A stretch of DNA of 64,000 nucleotides, taken from assembly GCF_900142765.1 (NCBI RefSeq), contig NZ_FRCB01000002.1, positions 372,001-436,000 on the forward strand, read 5' to 3'. The translations under genes were made by a program, and so were the position numbers. The notes under the pieces were generated by a model. That model made no database searches, was not told where the DNA came from, and saw nothing but the letters and a program-made list of their open reading frames with translations. This stretch comes from Roseovarius litoreus. GTDB lineage: Bacteria > Pseudomonadota > Alphaproteobacteria > Rhodobacterales > Rhodobacteraceae. Position 1 is the first letter of the stretch. Each line of letters starts with the position of its first letter. Shown piece after piece: positions 9,066 to 18,510 of this stretch.

Positions 9066-9839
9066 TCAGGCAGCGTAGCGCCCCACTGCCACGTTGCGCA
9101 GCGAAAATTCGGGGCTGGCGTTGCGGAGCACGGCGACAGCCTGACCATCGGCCTTGAGCGTTGTGAGCCCGGTGATCGTGTCACGTTCGACCGTCAGCTC
9201 GGGCGTGGGCTGGTCCGAGGCGGAGATGAAGGTGATGAGATCCTCGGCCAGATCGAAATCCTCGATCAGGACGGGGCGGCCGCCTTCGATCCAGTCGCCC
9301 AAGGCGAATTCATCGTCCCCGTCGCCGCCTGTCACGCTGTCGTCGCTGCCGGCGACGACGGTGTCGTTGCCGGCGCCCAGATCGATCTCATCGCCCTGAT
9401 CGGAGAGGGCGGGAAGGGCGTAGCGGAAGGCGATGTCGGCAAAGGAGCCAAGCCCGTCGAGTGAGGCGATCAGCGCGCTTTCGTCGAGAATGTTGGCGGC
9501 TTCGATGAAGTCGTCGCCCGCGCCGCCGATCATCGTGTCCCCGCCCTCGCCGCCGATGAGCACGTCGCGCCCGACACCGCCCTGAAGTATATCGTCCCCG
9601 TCGAGACCCAAAAGCCAGTCATTGCCCGCGCCACCCGACAGAAGATCGTCGCCGGCCCGGCCCACCAGCAGGTCATCGCCAGCATCCCCCTGCAGCGTGT
9701 CGGGGCCGGGGGTGCCATCGATCAGGGGCGTATCGTCGTCCGTGTTGCCGGGCAGGATGCCATCCTCATCCGATCCGGACAGCCCCACCAGTGTCGCGAG
9801 CGACGCCCCGACGAGCAGAAGGAGTGCGAAAACGGCCAT
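9066..9839 (-). CDS. Membrane-anchored RTX calcium-binding repeat protein (single module)
   Basis: 257-residue paralogue of the neighbouring RTX protein and transcribed the same way. It has an N-terminal hydrophobic anchor (MAVFALLLLVGASLATLVGL), an acidic linker, RTX nonapeptides at about 50-110 and 160-185, and then the beta segment GDGDDEFALGDWIEGG with DFDLAEDLITF. That is the same module found twice in the 551-residue protein, which suggests growth by module duplication. A gap of about 210 bp separates the two genes, so separate transcription is likely. No function is assigned. Confidence 0.78.
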   Translation of the reverse strand: MAVFALLLLVGASLATLVGLSGSDEDGILPGNTDDDTPLIDGTPGPDTLQGDAGDDLLVGRAGDDLLSGGAGNDWLLGLDGDDILQGGVGRDVLIGGEGGDTMIGGAGDDFIEAANILDESALIASLDGLGSFADIAFRYALPALSDQGDEIDLGAGNDTVVAGSDDSVTGGDGDDEFALGDWIEGGRPVLIEDFDLAEDLITFISASDQPTPELTVERDTITGLTTLKADGQAVAVLRNASPEFSLRNVAVGRYAA

Positions 9840-9961
9840 GACGAGGAACTCCGCGTTGCCAAGGGAACCAGGGCAGTGATCGCAGAGGCGCGGTTAAGGC
9901 GCGGTGAATTCCCCAAGGGGGTTCAGGCTCAATTTGCAGACAATTTTAGGAGTATGGTCGC

Positions 9962-9993
9962 AAAAAAGGCCGGGATGCGCGCGCATCCCGGCC
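9962..9993 (-). terminator. Rho-independent terminator of gltA
   Basis: Perfect 26-base palindrome at 9968-9993 (13-bp arms beginning GGCCGGGATGCGC). Six A residues at 9962-9967 read as a U-run after the hairpin on the minus strand. It sits 23 bp beyond the gltA stop codon and fits an intrinsic terminator for that gene. Confidence 0.85.
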
Positions 9994-10015
9994 TGATGTC
10001 GTACTGATGAGGGGG

Positions 10016-11311
10016 TCAGCGGTTCTCGATATCGACGTAGTCGCGCAGTGCCGCACCCTTGTAGAGCTGGCGGGGGCGGCCGATCTTGAGCTGCGGATCG
10101 CTGATCATTTCCTTCCACTGCGAAATCCAGCCGATGGTCCGCGACACCGCGAAGATCGGTGTGAACATCGACGTGGGGAAGCCCATCGCCTCGAGGATGA
10201 TGCCGGAATAGAAATCGACATTCGGGAAGAGCTTCTTCTCGACGAAATAGGGATCGGCGAGGGCGGCTTTTTCCAGTTCCTTGGCGACTTGCAGGGTCGG
10301 GTTATCTTCGACCCCGAGCAGATCGAGCACTTCGTCGGCGGATTGCTTGAGGACCGTGGCGCGCGGATCGAAGTTCTTGTAGACGCGGTGCCCGAAGCCC
10401 ATCAGGCGGAAATCATCGTCCTTGTCCTTGGCGCGGGCGATATATTCGGGGATGCGGTCGACCGTGCCGATTTCGCGCAGCATTTCGAGGCAGGCCTGAT
10501 TGGCGCCGCCATGGGCCGGACCCCAGAGGCAGGCGATGCCGGCGGCGATGCACGCAAAGGGGTTGGCGCCCGAGGACGAGGCCAGACGCACCGTCGAGGT
10601 GGAGGCGTTCTGTTCGTGATCGGCATGCAGCGTGAAGATGCGGTCCATCGCGCGGCTGAGGATCGGGTTGACCACGTAATCCTCGGCGGGGACGGCAAAG
10701 CACATGCGCAGGAAATTGGACGCGTAGTCCAGATCGTTGCGCGGATAGACGAAGGGCTGACCGAGCGTGTATTTGAAGGCGTTGGCCGCGATGGTCGGCA
10801 TCTTGGCGATCATCCGGATCGAGGCCACTTCGCGCTGCCAGGGATCGGAGATGTCGGTGGAATCGTGGTAGAAGGCCGACAGGGCGCCGACCACGCCGAC
10901 CATGATGGCCATCGGATGCGCGTCGCGGCGATAGCCGCGGAACAGGTACATCATCTGTTCGTGCAGCATGGTGTGCATGGTCACGCGGGTCTCGAAATCC
11001 TCGAGCTGCGCGGTGGTGGGCAATTCGCCATAGAGCAGCAGGTAGCAGACTTCGAGGAAATGCGATTTCTCGGCCAGCTGGTCGATCGGATAGCCGCGAT
11101 GCAGCAATTCGCCCTTGTCACCGTCGATATAGGTGATGGTGCTGTCGCAGCTGGCGGTGGATGTGAAGCCGGGGTCATAGGTGAACACGCCAGCCTGCCC
11201 ATAGAGCTTGCGGATGTCGATCACATCGGGCCCGGCGGTGCCGGCATAGACCGGCAGGTCGTATTCATTGCCATTGATCAGCAGCTTGGCGGGTGCCTTG
11301 GTCTCAGCCAT
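10016..11311 (-). CDS. gltA: Citrate synthase (type II)
   Basis: Condenses oxaloacetate and acetyl-CoA to citrate at the entry to the TCA cycle. The 431-residue length and N-terminal beta domain are those of the large hexameric gram-negative type. Catalytic signatures include HGGANQACL around the active-site His and [15 protein letters not shown] with the second His, plus the conserved catalytic Asp in the C-terminal part. Upstream on the minus strand lies gltX, after about 70 bp; a strong terminator follows the stop. Confidence 0.97.
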   Translation of the reverse strand: MAETKAPAKLLINGNEYDLPVYAGTAGPDVIDIRKLYGQAGVFTYDPGFTSTASCDSTITYIDGDKGELLHRGYPIDQLAEKSHFLEVCYLLLYGELPTTAQLEDFETRVTMHTMLHEQMMYLFRGYRRDAHPMAIMVGVVGALSAFYHDSTDISDPWQREVASIRMIAKMPTIAANAFKYTLGQPFVYPRNDLDYASNFLRMCFAVPAEDYVVNPILSRAMDRIFTLHADHEQNASTSTVRLASSSGANPFACIAAGIACLWGPAHGGANQACLEMLREIGTVDRIPEYIARAKDKDDDFRLMGFGHRVYKNFDPRATVLKQSADEVLDLLGVEDNPTLQVAKELEKAALADPYFVEKKLFPNVDFYSGIILEAMGFPTSMFTPIFAVSRTIGWISQWKEMISDPQLKIGRPRQLYKGAALRDYVDIENR

Positions 11312-11383
11312 GGGAGTCTCCCTCTTCTTGCCCGCGCCTCAGGCGCCCTTGGGCAGCATATTACAGTCGGCCTTTCGAGACGG

Positions 11384-12793
11384 TTAACCGGCCTCGGCGG
11401 CGGCATCGGACAGGCGGGCGATGGTTTCATCCCGCCCGAGCACAAGCATCATGTCGAACACGCTCGGTGTGGCACTGCGCCCCGCCAGAGCGGCCCTGAG
11501 AGGGCCCGCAAGCTTGCCGAAGGTGGTATTGTGAGATTCGGCAAAGTGCTTTGCGAGCGTCTCAAGATCGTCGCGCGTCCACGTAGCAGTTTGCAGATGC
11601 GGCGTCAATTCTTTCAGTATACGACGGGATACATCATCGAGTTGCGCCGCGGCTTTCGGCTCGGGCGAGATCGGACGTTCGGCCAAGATAAATTCCGCTT
11701 TATCAAGAAGTTCCGGGAAGGTCTTTGCGCGCTCTTTGAGGCAGTACATACCCGCCTGCATCCGCGAAAGTATCGCATCTGTCAGGGGGGGCTGACCAGT
11801 GGCCGAAAGATAATCCTGCAGTTCATGCAGCAGCGCAGCATCGTCGGAAGTTGCGATATGTTGTCCGCAGAGATTTTCGAGTTTCTTGACGTCGAAGCGG
11901 GCCGGGGATTTGCCGATTCCCGACAGGTCGAACCATTCTTGCGCCTGCGCGTCGGTGAAGAATTCGTCATCGCCATGGCTCCAGCCGAGGCGGGCGAGGT
12001 AATTGCGCATCCCGGCCGCGGGATAGCCCATGCGGCGGTATTCATCGACGCCAAGCGCGCCGTGACGCTTGCTGAGTTTCTTGCCGTCGGGCCCGTGGAT
12101 CAGCGGGATATGGGCATAGACCGGCACGGGCCAGCCCATCGCGGTGTAGATCATCATCTGGCGGGCGGCGTTGTTAAGGTGATCGTCGCCGCGGATCACA
12201 TGGGTCACGCCCATGTCGTGATCATCCACCGCGACGGCGAGCATGTAGACCGGATTGCCATCCGAGCGCAGCAGCACCATGTCGTCGAGCTGATCGTTGC
12301 GGATGGTCACATCGCCCTGCACCTCATCGCGGATCACGGTGGCGCCGTCGCGGGGGGCCTTGATGCGGATGACATAGGGCGCGTCGGGATGGCTGGAGGG
12401 GTCGGCGTCGCGCCACGGGCTTTGGAAGAGGGTCGAGCGGTTCTCGGCGCGGGCGGCTTCGCGGAAGGCCTCGATTTCGTCCTGGGTGGCGAAGCATTTA
12501 TAGGCCGCGCCCTTGTCGAGCAGTTCGAGCGCCACCTCGCGGTGGCGGTCGGCGCGCGCATATTGGCTGATCGCGTCGCCGTCATGATCGAGGCCGAGCC
12601 ATGCCATGCCGTCGAGGATCGCCTGTGTCGCCTCCGGGGTGGAGCGGGCGCGGTCGGTGTCTTCGATGCGCAAGAGGAACTTGCCGCCGCGGCCGCGGGC
12701 GTAAAGCCAGTTGAACAAGGCGGTACGCGCGCCGCCGATATGCAGAAAGCCCGTGGGCGAGGGGGCGAAGCGGGTCACGATTGTCTGGGACAT
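11384..12793 (-). CDS. gltX: Glutamyl-tRNA synthetase
   Basis: Class I aminoacyl-tRNA synthetase charging tRNA-Glu. The 469-residue protein starts [15 protein letters not shown], with the HIGH motif in the form HIGG and the KMSKS loop as KLSKR, both usual for this enzyme. An ATG nine bases earlier (12802) is also in frame and has AAAGG very close to it; I chose 12793 because it matches the family N-terminus. The gene is divergent from comEC, and the two share an intergenic region of about 80 bp. Confidence 0.95.
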   Translation of the reverse strand: MSQTIVTRFAPSPTGFLHIGGARTALFNWLYARGRGGKFLLRIEDTDRARSTPEATQAILDGMAWLGLDHDGDAISQYARADRHREVALELLDKGAAYKCFATQDEIEAFREAARAENRSTLFQSPWRDADPSSHPDAPYVIRIKAPRDGATVIRDEVQGDVTIRNDQLDDMVLLRSDGNPVYMLAVAVDDHDMGVTHVIRGDDHLNNAARQMMIYTAMGWPVPVYAHIPLIHGPDGKKLSKRHGALGVDEYRRMGYPAAGMRNYLARLGWSHGDDEFFTDAQAQEWFDLSGIGKSPARFDVKKLENLCGQHIATSDDAALLHELQDYLSATGQPPLTDAILSRMQAGMYCLKERAKTFPELLDKAEFILAERPISPEPKAAAQLDDVSRRILKELTPHLQTATWTRDDLETLAKHFAESHNTTFGKLAGPLRAALAGRSATPSVFDMMLVLGRDETIARLSDAAAEAG

Positions 12794-12873
12794 GGGCGGC
12801 ATTAACCTTTCGGTAACCGAGTTGGGCCTAGCTTTGGCGCCTGTCTATCGGGGCGGCGAATGGGAGACAAGAC

Positions 12874-15030
12874 TTGGCACCGTGGGCGTCACTCAAGCGG
12901 TCTGCCTTTAAACTGAGGCATCGGCCAAAGGCGGACCGCGAGCAACGATTGAACGGCGCACTGCGTTTCGCGAAAATCCGTGTTCCGGCTTTTTCGCAAA
13001 ACGCTTTGGAAGCGGTGTGGCTGGCGCAGCGGGGACATCTGTTTCCGTGGGTGCCGGTCTGTCTTGCGGCGGGGGCGGGCGGGTATTTCGCGCTCACGGT
13101 CGAGCCGGAGCCGTGGGTCTATGCGGTCCTTGGTGCGGTGGCGCTGTTGTTGGCGGTGAGCGCGCGCTGGTTCGGGGCGGTCTGGATGCCGCTTGGCTGG
13201 GCGGTGATCGTGATGGCTGTGGGGGTGTGCGTGGCGGGCGCGCGGGCGCATCAGGTGGAGGGGCCGGTGCTGGGCTGGCGCTATTACGGGCCGGTGGAGG
13301 GGCGGATCGTGGGCATCGACCGGTCGGCATCGGATGCGATCCGGCTGACGCTGGACCGGGTGACGTTGCGCGATGTGCCGCCCCGCCGCACGCCCGAGCG
13401 GGTGCGCATTTCGCTGCATGGGGAACAGGGCGGCACGACGCTTGCGCCGGGGGCGTGGGTGATGATGACCGCGCATCTGTCGCCGCCCGGTGGTCCGGTG
13501 GAGCCGGGGGGCTTTGATTTTCAGCGTCACGCGTGGTTCTTGCGGCTTGGCGCGGTGGGATATACGCGCACGCCGGTCGTGGGGCTGGCGCCGCCCGAGC
13601 GCGGGCTGTGGATGTTCAAGGCGCGCATGGCGATGTCGGCGCGTATTCAGGCGGCCTTGCCGGGGGAGACGGGAGCCTTTGCCTCGGCGATCATGACAGG
13701 GGACCGGTCGGGCATCGGGCAGGAGGCGCTGACGGCGCTGAGGGTCACAAACCTCGCGCATCTGCTGGCGATTTCGGGGCTGCATATGGGCTTGTTGGCG
13801 GGGTTCGTTTTCGGCGCGTTCCGGCTGGGCTTTGCCGCTGTGCCGGTTCTGGGGCTGAGGGTGCCCGCCAAGAAGCTGTCGGCGGTGATGGCGCTGGCAG
13901 CGGCGGCGGTCTATCTGGGCCTGTCGGGGGGCAATGTGGCCACCGAGCGGGCCTTTGTGATGGTCGCGGTGGCGCTGGTGGCGGTGATGCTGGACCGGCG
14001 GGCGCTGTCGCTGCGGTCGGTCGCGGTTGCGGCGGTGATCGTGCTGTTGCTGCGCCCAGAGGCGTTGCTGGGGCCGGGGTTCCAGATGTCATTCGCGGCG
14101 ACCACGGCGCTGGTGGCAGGCTATGGGTGGTTGCGGGATCATGACGTGCCGCTTGGACCGCGCTGGATGCGGGGGGCGGTGTCGGTGCTGGTGTCGTCCT
14201 TTGTAGCGGGGATCGCCACGGCGCCGATTGCGGCGGCGCATTTCAACCAGTTCGCGCATTTCGGGCTGATCGCCAACTTGATGAGCGTGCCGCTGATGGG
14301 GGTGATGGTGATGCCGGCGGCGGTGGTGGCGGCATGCCTGATGCCCGTGGGGCTGGAATGGCTGGCGCTTTGGGTGATGGGGCTTGGGCTCGACTGGATC
14401 CTGTGGGTGGCGCATTGGGTGGCCGGTTGGCCCGGCGCACGCGGCACGGTGGTCAGCCCCGGCCCGCTGGTCCTGCCGCTGATGGCGGTGGGCGTTCTGT
14501 TCGTGATGCTGTGGCGCGGGTGGGGGCGGCTGGCGGGGCTGGCGCCGGTGCTGGTGAGCGGGGTCCTGTGGCTGGTGGCGGAGCGGCCGCAGGTGCTGAT
14601 CGCCGATAGCGGTGCGCTGGTCGGGGTGATGACCCCGGAGGGGCGGGCCTTGAGCCGGGAGAAGGGCGCGGGTTTCATCGCGCAGAATTGGCTGGAGAAT
14701 GACGGCGATGCCGCCGATCAGGCGGCGGCCCATGCGCGCTGGTCGCAGGTGATGCCGGGAGAGATCCGCCTGCTGGCGGTGCATGGGCGGCGGGCGGTGG
14801 ACAGCCTGCGCGATTGCGAGGGCCATGACTGGCTGGTGCTGTCGGTCGAGCCGGACCGCGCCTTGCCCTGTCAGGTGGTGCATCCCGGAACGCTGCGCGA
14901 GACTGGCGCGATGGCGCTGCGGATGGGGCGCGATGGGGTCAGGGTGGTGACCGCGCGCGAGATCACCGGCGCGCGGCTCTGGAACAGCCCGGCCACAAGG
15001 CGGGCGCGATCCGGGGAAGCGGATCAGTAG
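12874..15030 (+). CDS. comEC: ComEC/Rec2 family DNA-uptake channel with repeat-derived N-terminus
   Basis: Inner-membrane channel for single-stranded DNA in natural transformation. The 718-residue frame has a DUF4131-like N-terminal part and the competence domain ([30 protein letters not shown] region, about 272-305) with many membrane helices. The C-terminal domain lacks a metallo-beta-lactamase HxHxDH motif. The only start with a good ribosome site is TTG 12874, preceded by GGGAGA. Residues about 7-45 from that start are encoded by a dispersed 116-bp repeat. The conserved family sequence resumes at [16 protein letters not shown] 13015, just after the repeat, is a weaker alternative start. 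Confidence 0.85.
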   Translation: MAPWASLKRSAFKLRHRPKADREQRLNGALRFAKIRVPAFSQNALEAVWLAQRGHLFPWVPVCLAAGAGGYFALTVEPEPWVYAVLGAVALLLAVSARWFGAVWMPLGWAVIVMAVGVCVAGARAHQVEGPVLGWRYYGPVEGRIVGIDRSASDAIRLTLDRVTLRDVPPRRTPERVRISLHGEQGGTTLAPGAWVMMTAHLSPPGGPVEPGGFDFQRHAWFLRLGAVGYTRTPVVGLAPPERGLWMFKARMAMSARIQAALPGETGAFASAIMTGDRSGIGQEALTALRVTNLAHLLAISGLHMGLLAGFVFGAFRLGFAAVPVLGLRVPAKKLSAVMALAAAAVYLGLSGGNVATERAFVMVAVALVAVMLDRRALSLRSVAVAAVIVLLLRPEALLGPGFQMSFAATTALVAGYGWLRDHDVPLGPRWMRGAVSVLVSSFVAGIATAPIAAAHFNQFAHFGLIANLMSVPLMGVMVMPAAVVAACLMPVGLEWLALWVMGLGLDWILWVAHWVAGWPGARGTVVSPGPLVLPLMAVGVLFVMLWRGWGRLAGLAPVLVSGVLWLVAERPQVLIADSGALVGVMTPEGRALSREKGAGFIAQNWLENDGDAADQAAAHARWSQVMPGEIRLLAVHGRRAVDSLRDCEGHDWLVLSVEPDRALPCQVVHPGTLRETGAMALRMGRDGVRVVTAREITGARLWNSPATRRARSGEADQ
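12893..13008 (+). repeat. MITE-like dispersed repeat, copy 1 (inside comEC)
   Basis: 116-bp element aligning without gaps to 26466-26581, about 84 % identical by eye (19 mismatches counted). The ends are imperfect inverted repeats related to TAAAGCGTTYCGC. This copy lacks the flanking TA seen at copy 2 and is more diverged within the terminal repeats. It lies in frame inside the 5' end of comEC. Confidence 0.8.
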
Positions 15031-15725
15031 CTGCGGATGAGGCCCACAAGCCGGCCCTGCACCTTGACCTGCTCTTCGGGCAGGACACGGGTTTCATAGG
15101 CCGGGTTCGCCGCCTCGAGCGCGATGGCGTTGCCGCGACGGTAGAATTTCTTCAATGTCGCTTCCTGATCTTCGACGAGGGCCACGACGATATCGCCGTT
15201 ATCGGCGGTGTTCGTTTCGCGGATGATGACCACGTCGCCATCGTTGATGCCCGCCTCGATCATCGAGTCGCCACGCACCTCGAGCGCGTAGTGGACGCCC
15301 TTGCCGGACAGCATCGAACCGGGAACGGTGACATTATGGCTGGCATGGGCAATCGCCTCGATCGGGACACCGGCGGCGATGCGGCCCATCATCGGCACGT
15401 CGATCACGTCCGAGGCATCGACCCCGTAGCTGTTGGCGGGCTGGGGGGCAGAGGGCTTGTCGCCTTCGATCACCCGGGGGGTGAAGCCATGGCTTGCCTC
15501 ACCGCCCAGGGATTCGGGCAGTTTGACGATTTCGAGCGCGCGGGCCCGATGCGCCAGACGGCGGATGAATCCGCGTTCTTCGAGCGCGGTGATGAGCCGG
15601 TGGATGCCGGATTTCGAGCGCAGATCAAGCGCTTCCTTCATTTCATCGAAACTGGGCGGCACGCCGTCGCGCTGCACGCGCTTGTGGATGAAGGCCAGTA
15701 GATCGAGCTGTTTTTTGGTCAGCAT
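15024..15725 (-). CDS. lexA: LexA repressor
   Basis: SOS repressor that self-cleaves when stimulated by RecA-ssDNA. The 233-residue protein has an N-terminal winged helix (about 1-65), the cleavage site Ala118-Gly119, and the serine/lysine dyad at Ser154 (GDSM) and Lys192 (ATLKK). It converges on comEC with a 7-bp overlap of the stop ends. Its own promoter carries a GTTC-N7-GTTC operator, so it is autoregulated. Confidence 0.96.
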   Translation of the reverse strand: MLTKKQLDLLAFIHKRVQRDGVPPSFDEMKEALDLRSKSGIHRLITALEERGFIRRLAHRARALEIVKLPESLGGEASHGFTPRVIEGDKPSAPQPANSYGVDASDVIDVPMMGRIAAGVPIEAIAHASHNVTVPGSMLSGKGVHYALEVRGDSMIEAGINDGDVVIIRETNTADNGDIVVALVEDQEATLKKFYRRGNAIALEAANPAYETRVLPEEQVKVQGRLVGLIRSY

Positions 15726-15757
15726 GATGCGAAACTCCGATCGAAGCGTTTCGCTTT

Positions 15758-15772
15758 GTTCTATGCATGTTC
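15758..15772 (-). promoter_or_regulatory. LexA (SOS) box upstream of lexA
   Basis: GTTC-TATGCAT-GTTC on the plus strand (GAAC-N7-GAAC in the direction of lexA), centred about 40 bp upstream of the start codon. It matches the alphaproteobacterial SOS operator GTTC-N7-GTTC exactly. Confidence 0.85.
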
Positions 15773-15827
15773 TCGTTTTGTGTCAACCATATCCTGTGGA
15801 TAACCTTCGCCATGCCACCAAGGGGCG

Positions 15828-16358
15828 TTATTGCGGCAGGTAGCGTTCCATCACGATCATGGGGATATGTCCGCGCAGCATCATGTCCGGCAGCACATAG
15901 GAGGGGGCGAGGTCGATCTCGAGCGCCTGCGCCAGATCGCGATGCGCGTCGATGTCCAGAAGTGTCACGCGCAGATCGCGGGTTTCGGCAAGGCGGCGCA
16001 GATCGGCTTCGGCGGCGGCGCAATCGGGGCAATCGGGCGCGGTGAAGAGCGCCACGGTCAGAGCGGCATCGGCGGGGCCGAAGCCGGGCAGGTCCGGCGA
16101 GAAGAGGGCAGAGCGGCTGTCCTTGAGGCGGGAGAGATCCTGAGCGATGGCGTCGCCCATGATATCGAGCGCAGGCGCGGGGGCATCGGGCAGAAGATGG
16201 CGCGGCAGGCCCAGAAGCGCTTCGCGGATCTGGGAGTGGAAGACGGCGCGTTCGGTGGGGGTCAGCTCACGAAAATCGGTCTGGGCCGAGGCGGCGCTGG
16301 CCCAGAGAAAAAGGCCTGCCGCGAACGGCAGGCCGAGCCTTGCAAGGGGACGGGGCAT
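15828..16358 (-). CDS. Thioredoxin-fold DsbA-related periplasmic protein
   Basis: 176-residue secreted protein with a signal peptide (LPFAAGLFLWASAASA), an N-terminal helical part and a thioredoxin-like domain whose redox motif is CPDC (about residues 112-115). The C-terminal segment PSYVLPDMMLRGHIP mirrors PTFVMQDQMLRGYVP of the upstream DsbA-like protein, so the two are diverged paralogues. It is shorter than normal DsbA and lacks much of the helical insert. The ATG overlaps the stop of the upstream gene (TGATG), implying coupled translation. Redox partner unknown. Confidence 0.7.
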   Translation of the reverse strand: MPRPLARLGLPFAAGLFLWASAASAQTDFRELTPTERAVFHSQIREALLGLPRHLLPDAPAPALDIMGDAIAQDLSRLKDSRSALFSPDLPGFGPADAALTVALFTAPDCPDCAAAEADLRRLAETRDLRVTLLDIDAHRDLAQALEIDLAPSYVLPDMMLRGHIPMIVMERYLPQ

Positions 16359-17104
16359 CAGCCGCGGATGTCGGCGGCGATCTGCTGCATGGCGTCGAGC
16401 GGGACATAGCCGCGCAGCATCTGGTCCTGCATCACGAAGGTGGGGGTGCCGGTGATGTTCATGCGTTGCGCCAACGCATGGTTGGCGGCGATCACATCTG
16501 TCACGGCGTCGCTGTCCATATGGCCCATGATCGTCTCGACATCGAGCCCGAAGCCGTCCCCGAGGCGGCGCAGAGAGGTTTCGGTGATGTCGCCGCTGAA
16601 GGTCATCAGCGCGTCATGGACCTGTTTGTAGGCCTCGTCGCCGGCTTGCTGAAGCGTGGCGATGGCAAAGCGCGCGGCCAGCATGGATTGCTCGCCCAGG
16701 ATCGGGTATTCCTTGACGATCACGCGGATATTGCCGTCAAGCTCCACAAGGTTTTCGACCTCGGGGAAGGCCCGGCGGCAATAGCCGCAGCGGTAATCCA
16801 TGAATTCCACCAGCGTGATGTCGCCTTCGGGATTGCCGCCGACCCACGAGTTTTCGTCATTGAACAGGGCGTCGGCGTTGTTTTCGACCAGCGCGACATC
16901 GGCCTGTGCCTGTTGCTGGGCCTGACGCTGTTCGAGAACGGCCACGGCCTCCATGATGACTTCGGGGTTTTCGAGAAGATAGGCGCGTATCTCGGCCTGA
17001 AACGCCTCGCGCTCGGCGGTGCTCATGTCCGACAGATCGAGCGCCTGCGCGGGCAGGGCGAAGGCGGCGGCTGTGGCCAGCGCGGCGAGGGGGGCGAATT
17101 TCAT
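16358..17104 (-). CDS. DsbA-family thiol:disulfide oxidoreductase (ScsC/BdbD-like)
   Basis: 248-residue periplasmic oxidoreductase. It has a signal peptide (LAALATAAAFALPAQA), an N-terminal helical region rich in Gln/Ala (about 30-80) like the oligomerisation arm of ScsC-type proteins, and a DsbA domain with active site CGYC (about 111-114). The cis-proline loop is in TGTPTFV. The frame is open far upstream, but ATG 17104 gives the signal peptide. It is the middle gene of a tight run: M48 protease, this gene five bases later, and a shorter paralogue overlapping its stop. It may act as an isomerase or oxidase for envelope proteins. Confidence 0.88.
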   Translation of the reverse strand: MKFAPLAALATAAAFALPAQALDLSDMSTAEREAFQAEIRAYLLENPEVIMEAVAVLEQRQAQQQAQADVALVENNADALFNDENSWVGGNPEGDITLVEFMDYRCGYCRRAFPEVENLVELDGNIRVIVKEYPILGEQSMLAARFAIATLQQAGDEAYKQVHDALMTFSGDITETSLRRLGDGFGLDVETIMGHMDSDAVTDVIAANHALAQRMNITGTPTFVMQDQMLRGYVPLDAMQQIAADIRG

Positions 17105-17109
17105 CTGGG

Positions 17110-18447
17110 TTATCTCCGTTTCTGTTCGGCGGCTTGAGCGGCTGATAGCACATCCTGCGCCCGCCGCCAGCCCGTCGATCCGCGCGGCAGCATGTCGCTG
17201 GCGCGCTGTGCATGCAAGCCCGCATCCTGAAGCCGGCCCGACATCGCGTAGCGCTCGGCGGTCACCAGCGCGGCCATGCCCTTGTTGCCCTGCCGGGCAT
17301 GGGCCACGGCCAGATCGCGCATGACACGGGAATCGCGCCCGTCGCGGGACCGCGAGCGTTCGAGATAATCCTGTGCCTGCGACACCTTGCCTTCGGCCAG
17401 CAGCGCCCGGCCATAGGATCCGAGGATCAGCGCGTTTTCGGGCGCCAGATTGACCGCGCGGCCATAGGCGGCGGTGGCGGCGGCGAAGCGGCGGCTTTCC
17501 ATCAGGATCTGGCCCTTGAGTTCGTAGTAGAAGGGATCGTTGGGGCGCTGTGCGATCGCGGCGTCGATGGCGGCGATGGCCCTTGAGGTGTCGGAGCGGC
17601 GGTGATGGGCTATGGCCTGGCGCATCAGCTTGATATCGGCATAACCGGTTTCGCCGGCGCGGGTGAGGGTCCATTTCGGGGCACGCTGGAAGGCCGAGAG
17701 CTTGCCCTTGGCGCGCGCGAACCAGTAATCGGCGGCGGGATTGGCGCGGGTCTCGCTGGCATAGGCCTCGGCCAGACGCTGGATCACGCGAAAGCGGTCG
17801 GCTGACATGGGATGCGTGCGCGCGTAGGGGTCCTGGCGACCAAGGCTGAGCACCTCCTGACCGCGGAAGATGTCCATCACCTCGACCGCGCCGCGCGTGT
17901 CGATGCCGGCGGCTGCCATGTAGCGCAGGCCGGACTGGTCGGCGGCGTTTTCCTCGGCGCGTGTATGCGTGAAGAAGAGCCGCTGCGCGGTGGTCTGCGC
18001 GCCGATGGCGGCAGCGCCTGCCGCCTCGCCCGCGCCTGCGGCGATGGCCGCGGCTGCCGCCAGCGCCGCGCCGAGCCCTGCGGCGGTGCGGGCGTTGCGC
18101 ATGTTGACGGGGCGACGCATCAGGTGACCGTTCGAGATATGTGCCGCCTCGTGGGCGATGACCGATTGCAGCATCGCAGGCGTGCGCATCTTGAGCAGCA
18201 GGCCGGAATGGATGAAGATGTGGTCGCGGTCCACCACGAAGGCATTGAGGCTGCTGTCATCGATCAGCAGAATGTCGGTGCGCGACGGGCTGAGGCCGGC
18301 GGCCTTGAGCACCGGTTCGGCCAGCTGCTTGAGCGCGTATTCGATGTCGGGATCGCGCAACAGCGTCAGCGCCCGCGCCGGGTTGGCAAGGGTGAGGGCC
18401 ATTAGGGCGCTCAGGGCGCAGAAGGCGATCAGGCGGATAAGCTGCAT
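17110..18447 (-). CDS. M48 family periplasmic metalloprotease with TPR domain (BepA-like)
   Basis: 445-residue zinc protease with a signal peptide (MQLIRLIAFCALSALMALTL), zinc site HEAAH at 99-103, third ligand Glu in RAEENAAD, a glycine/alanine-rich hydrophobic segment (about 120-150), and C-terminal TPR-like repeats (about 270-430, including FYYELKGQILMESRRF and GSYGRALL). BepA-type proteins clear misassembled outer-membrane proteins, and coupling with disulfide enzymes fits that job. The start at 18447 was chosen for the signal peptide over an upstream in-frame ATG at 18495. The gene is divergent from the aminotransferase. Confidence 0.88.
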   Translation of the reverse strand: MQLIRLIAFCALSALMALTLANPARALTLLRDPDIEYALKQLAEPVLKAAGLSPSRTDILLIDDSSLNAFVVDRDHIFIHSGLLLKMRTPAMLQSVIAHEAAHISNGHLMRRPVNMRNARTAAGLGAALAAAAAIAAGAGEAAGAAAIGAQTTAQRLFFTHTRAEENAADQSGLRYMAAAGIDTRGAVEVMDIFRGQEVLSLGRQDPYARTHPMSADRFRVIQRLAEAYASETRANPAADYWFARAKGKLSAFQRAPKWTLTRAGETGYADIKLMRQAIAHHRRSDTSRAIAAIDAAIAQRPNDPFYYELKGQILMESRRFAAATAAYGRAVNLAPENALILGSYGRALLAEGKVSQAQDYLERSRSRDGRDSRVMRDLAVAHARQGNKGMAALVTAERYAMSGRLQDAGLHAQRASDMLPRGSTGWRRAQDVLSAAQAAEQKRR

Positions 18448-18510
18448 TGACGGCGGGGCCTGTTCCAAGTGAAAGCTGGGCGTCTCGAGCACCACTCTAG
18501 GAAGAAAGAC

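Noticed and set aside
3519..12805. Other long antisense frames (801 codons at 3519-5924 minus, 932 codons at 10007-12805 plus)
   Set aside because: They mirror ccmF and gltA/gltX respectively and have shadow-like composition.
12828..13097. 89-codon minus-strand frame at the start of comEC
   Set aside because: Produced by reading the MITE-like repeat backwards; a similar artefact occurs at the second copy near 26494.
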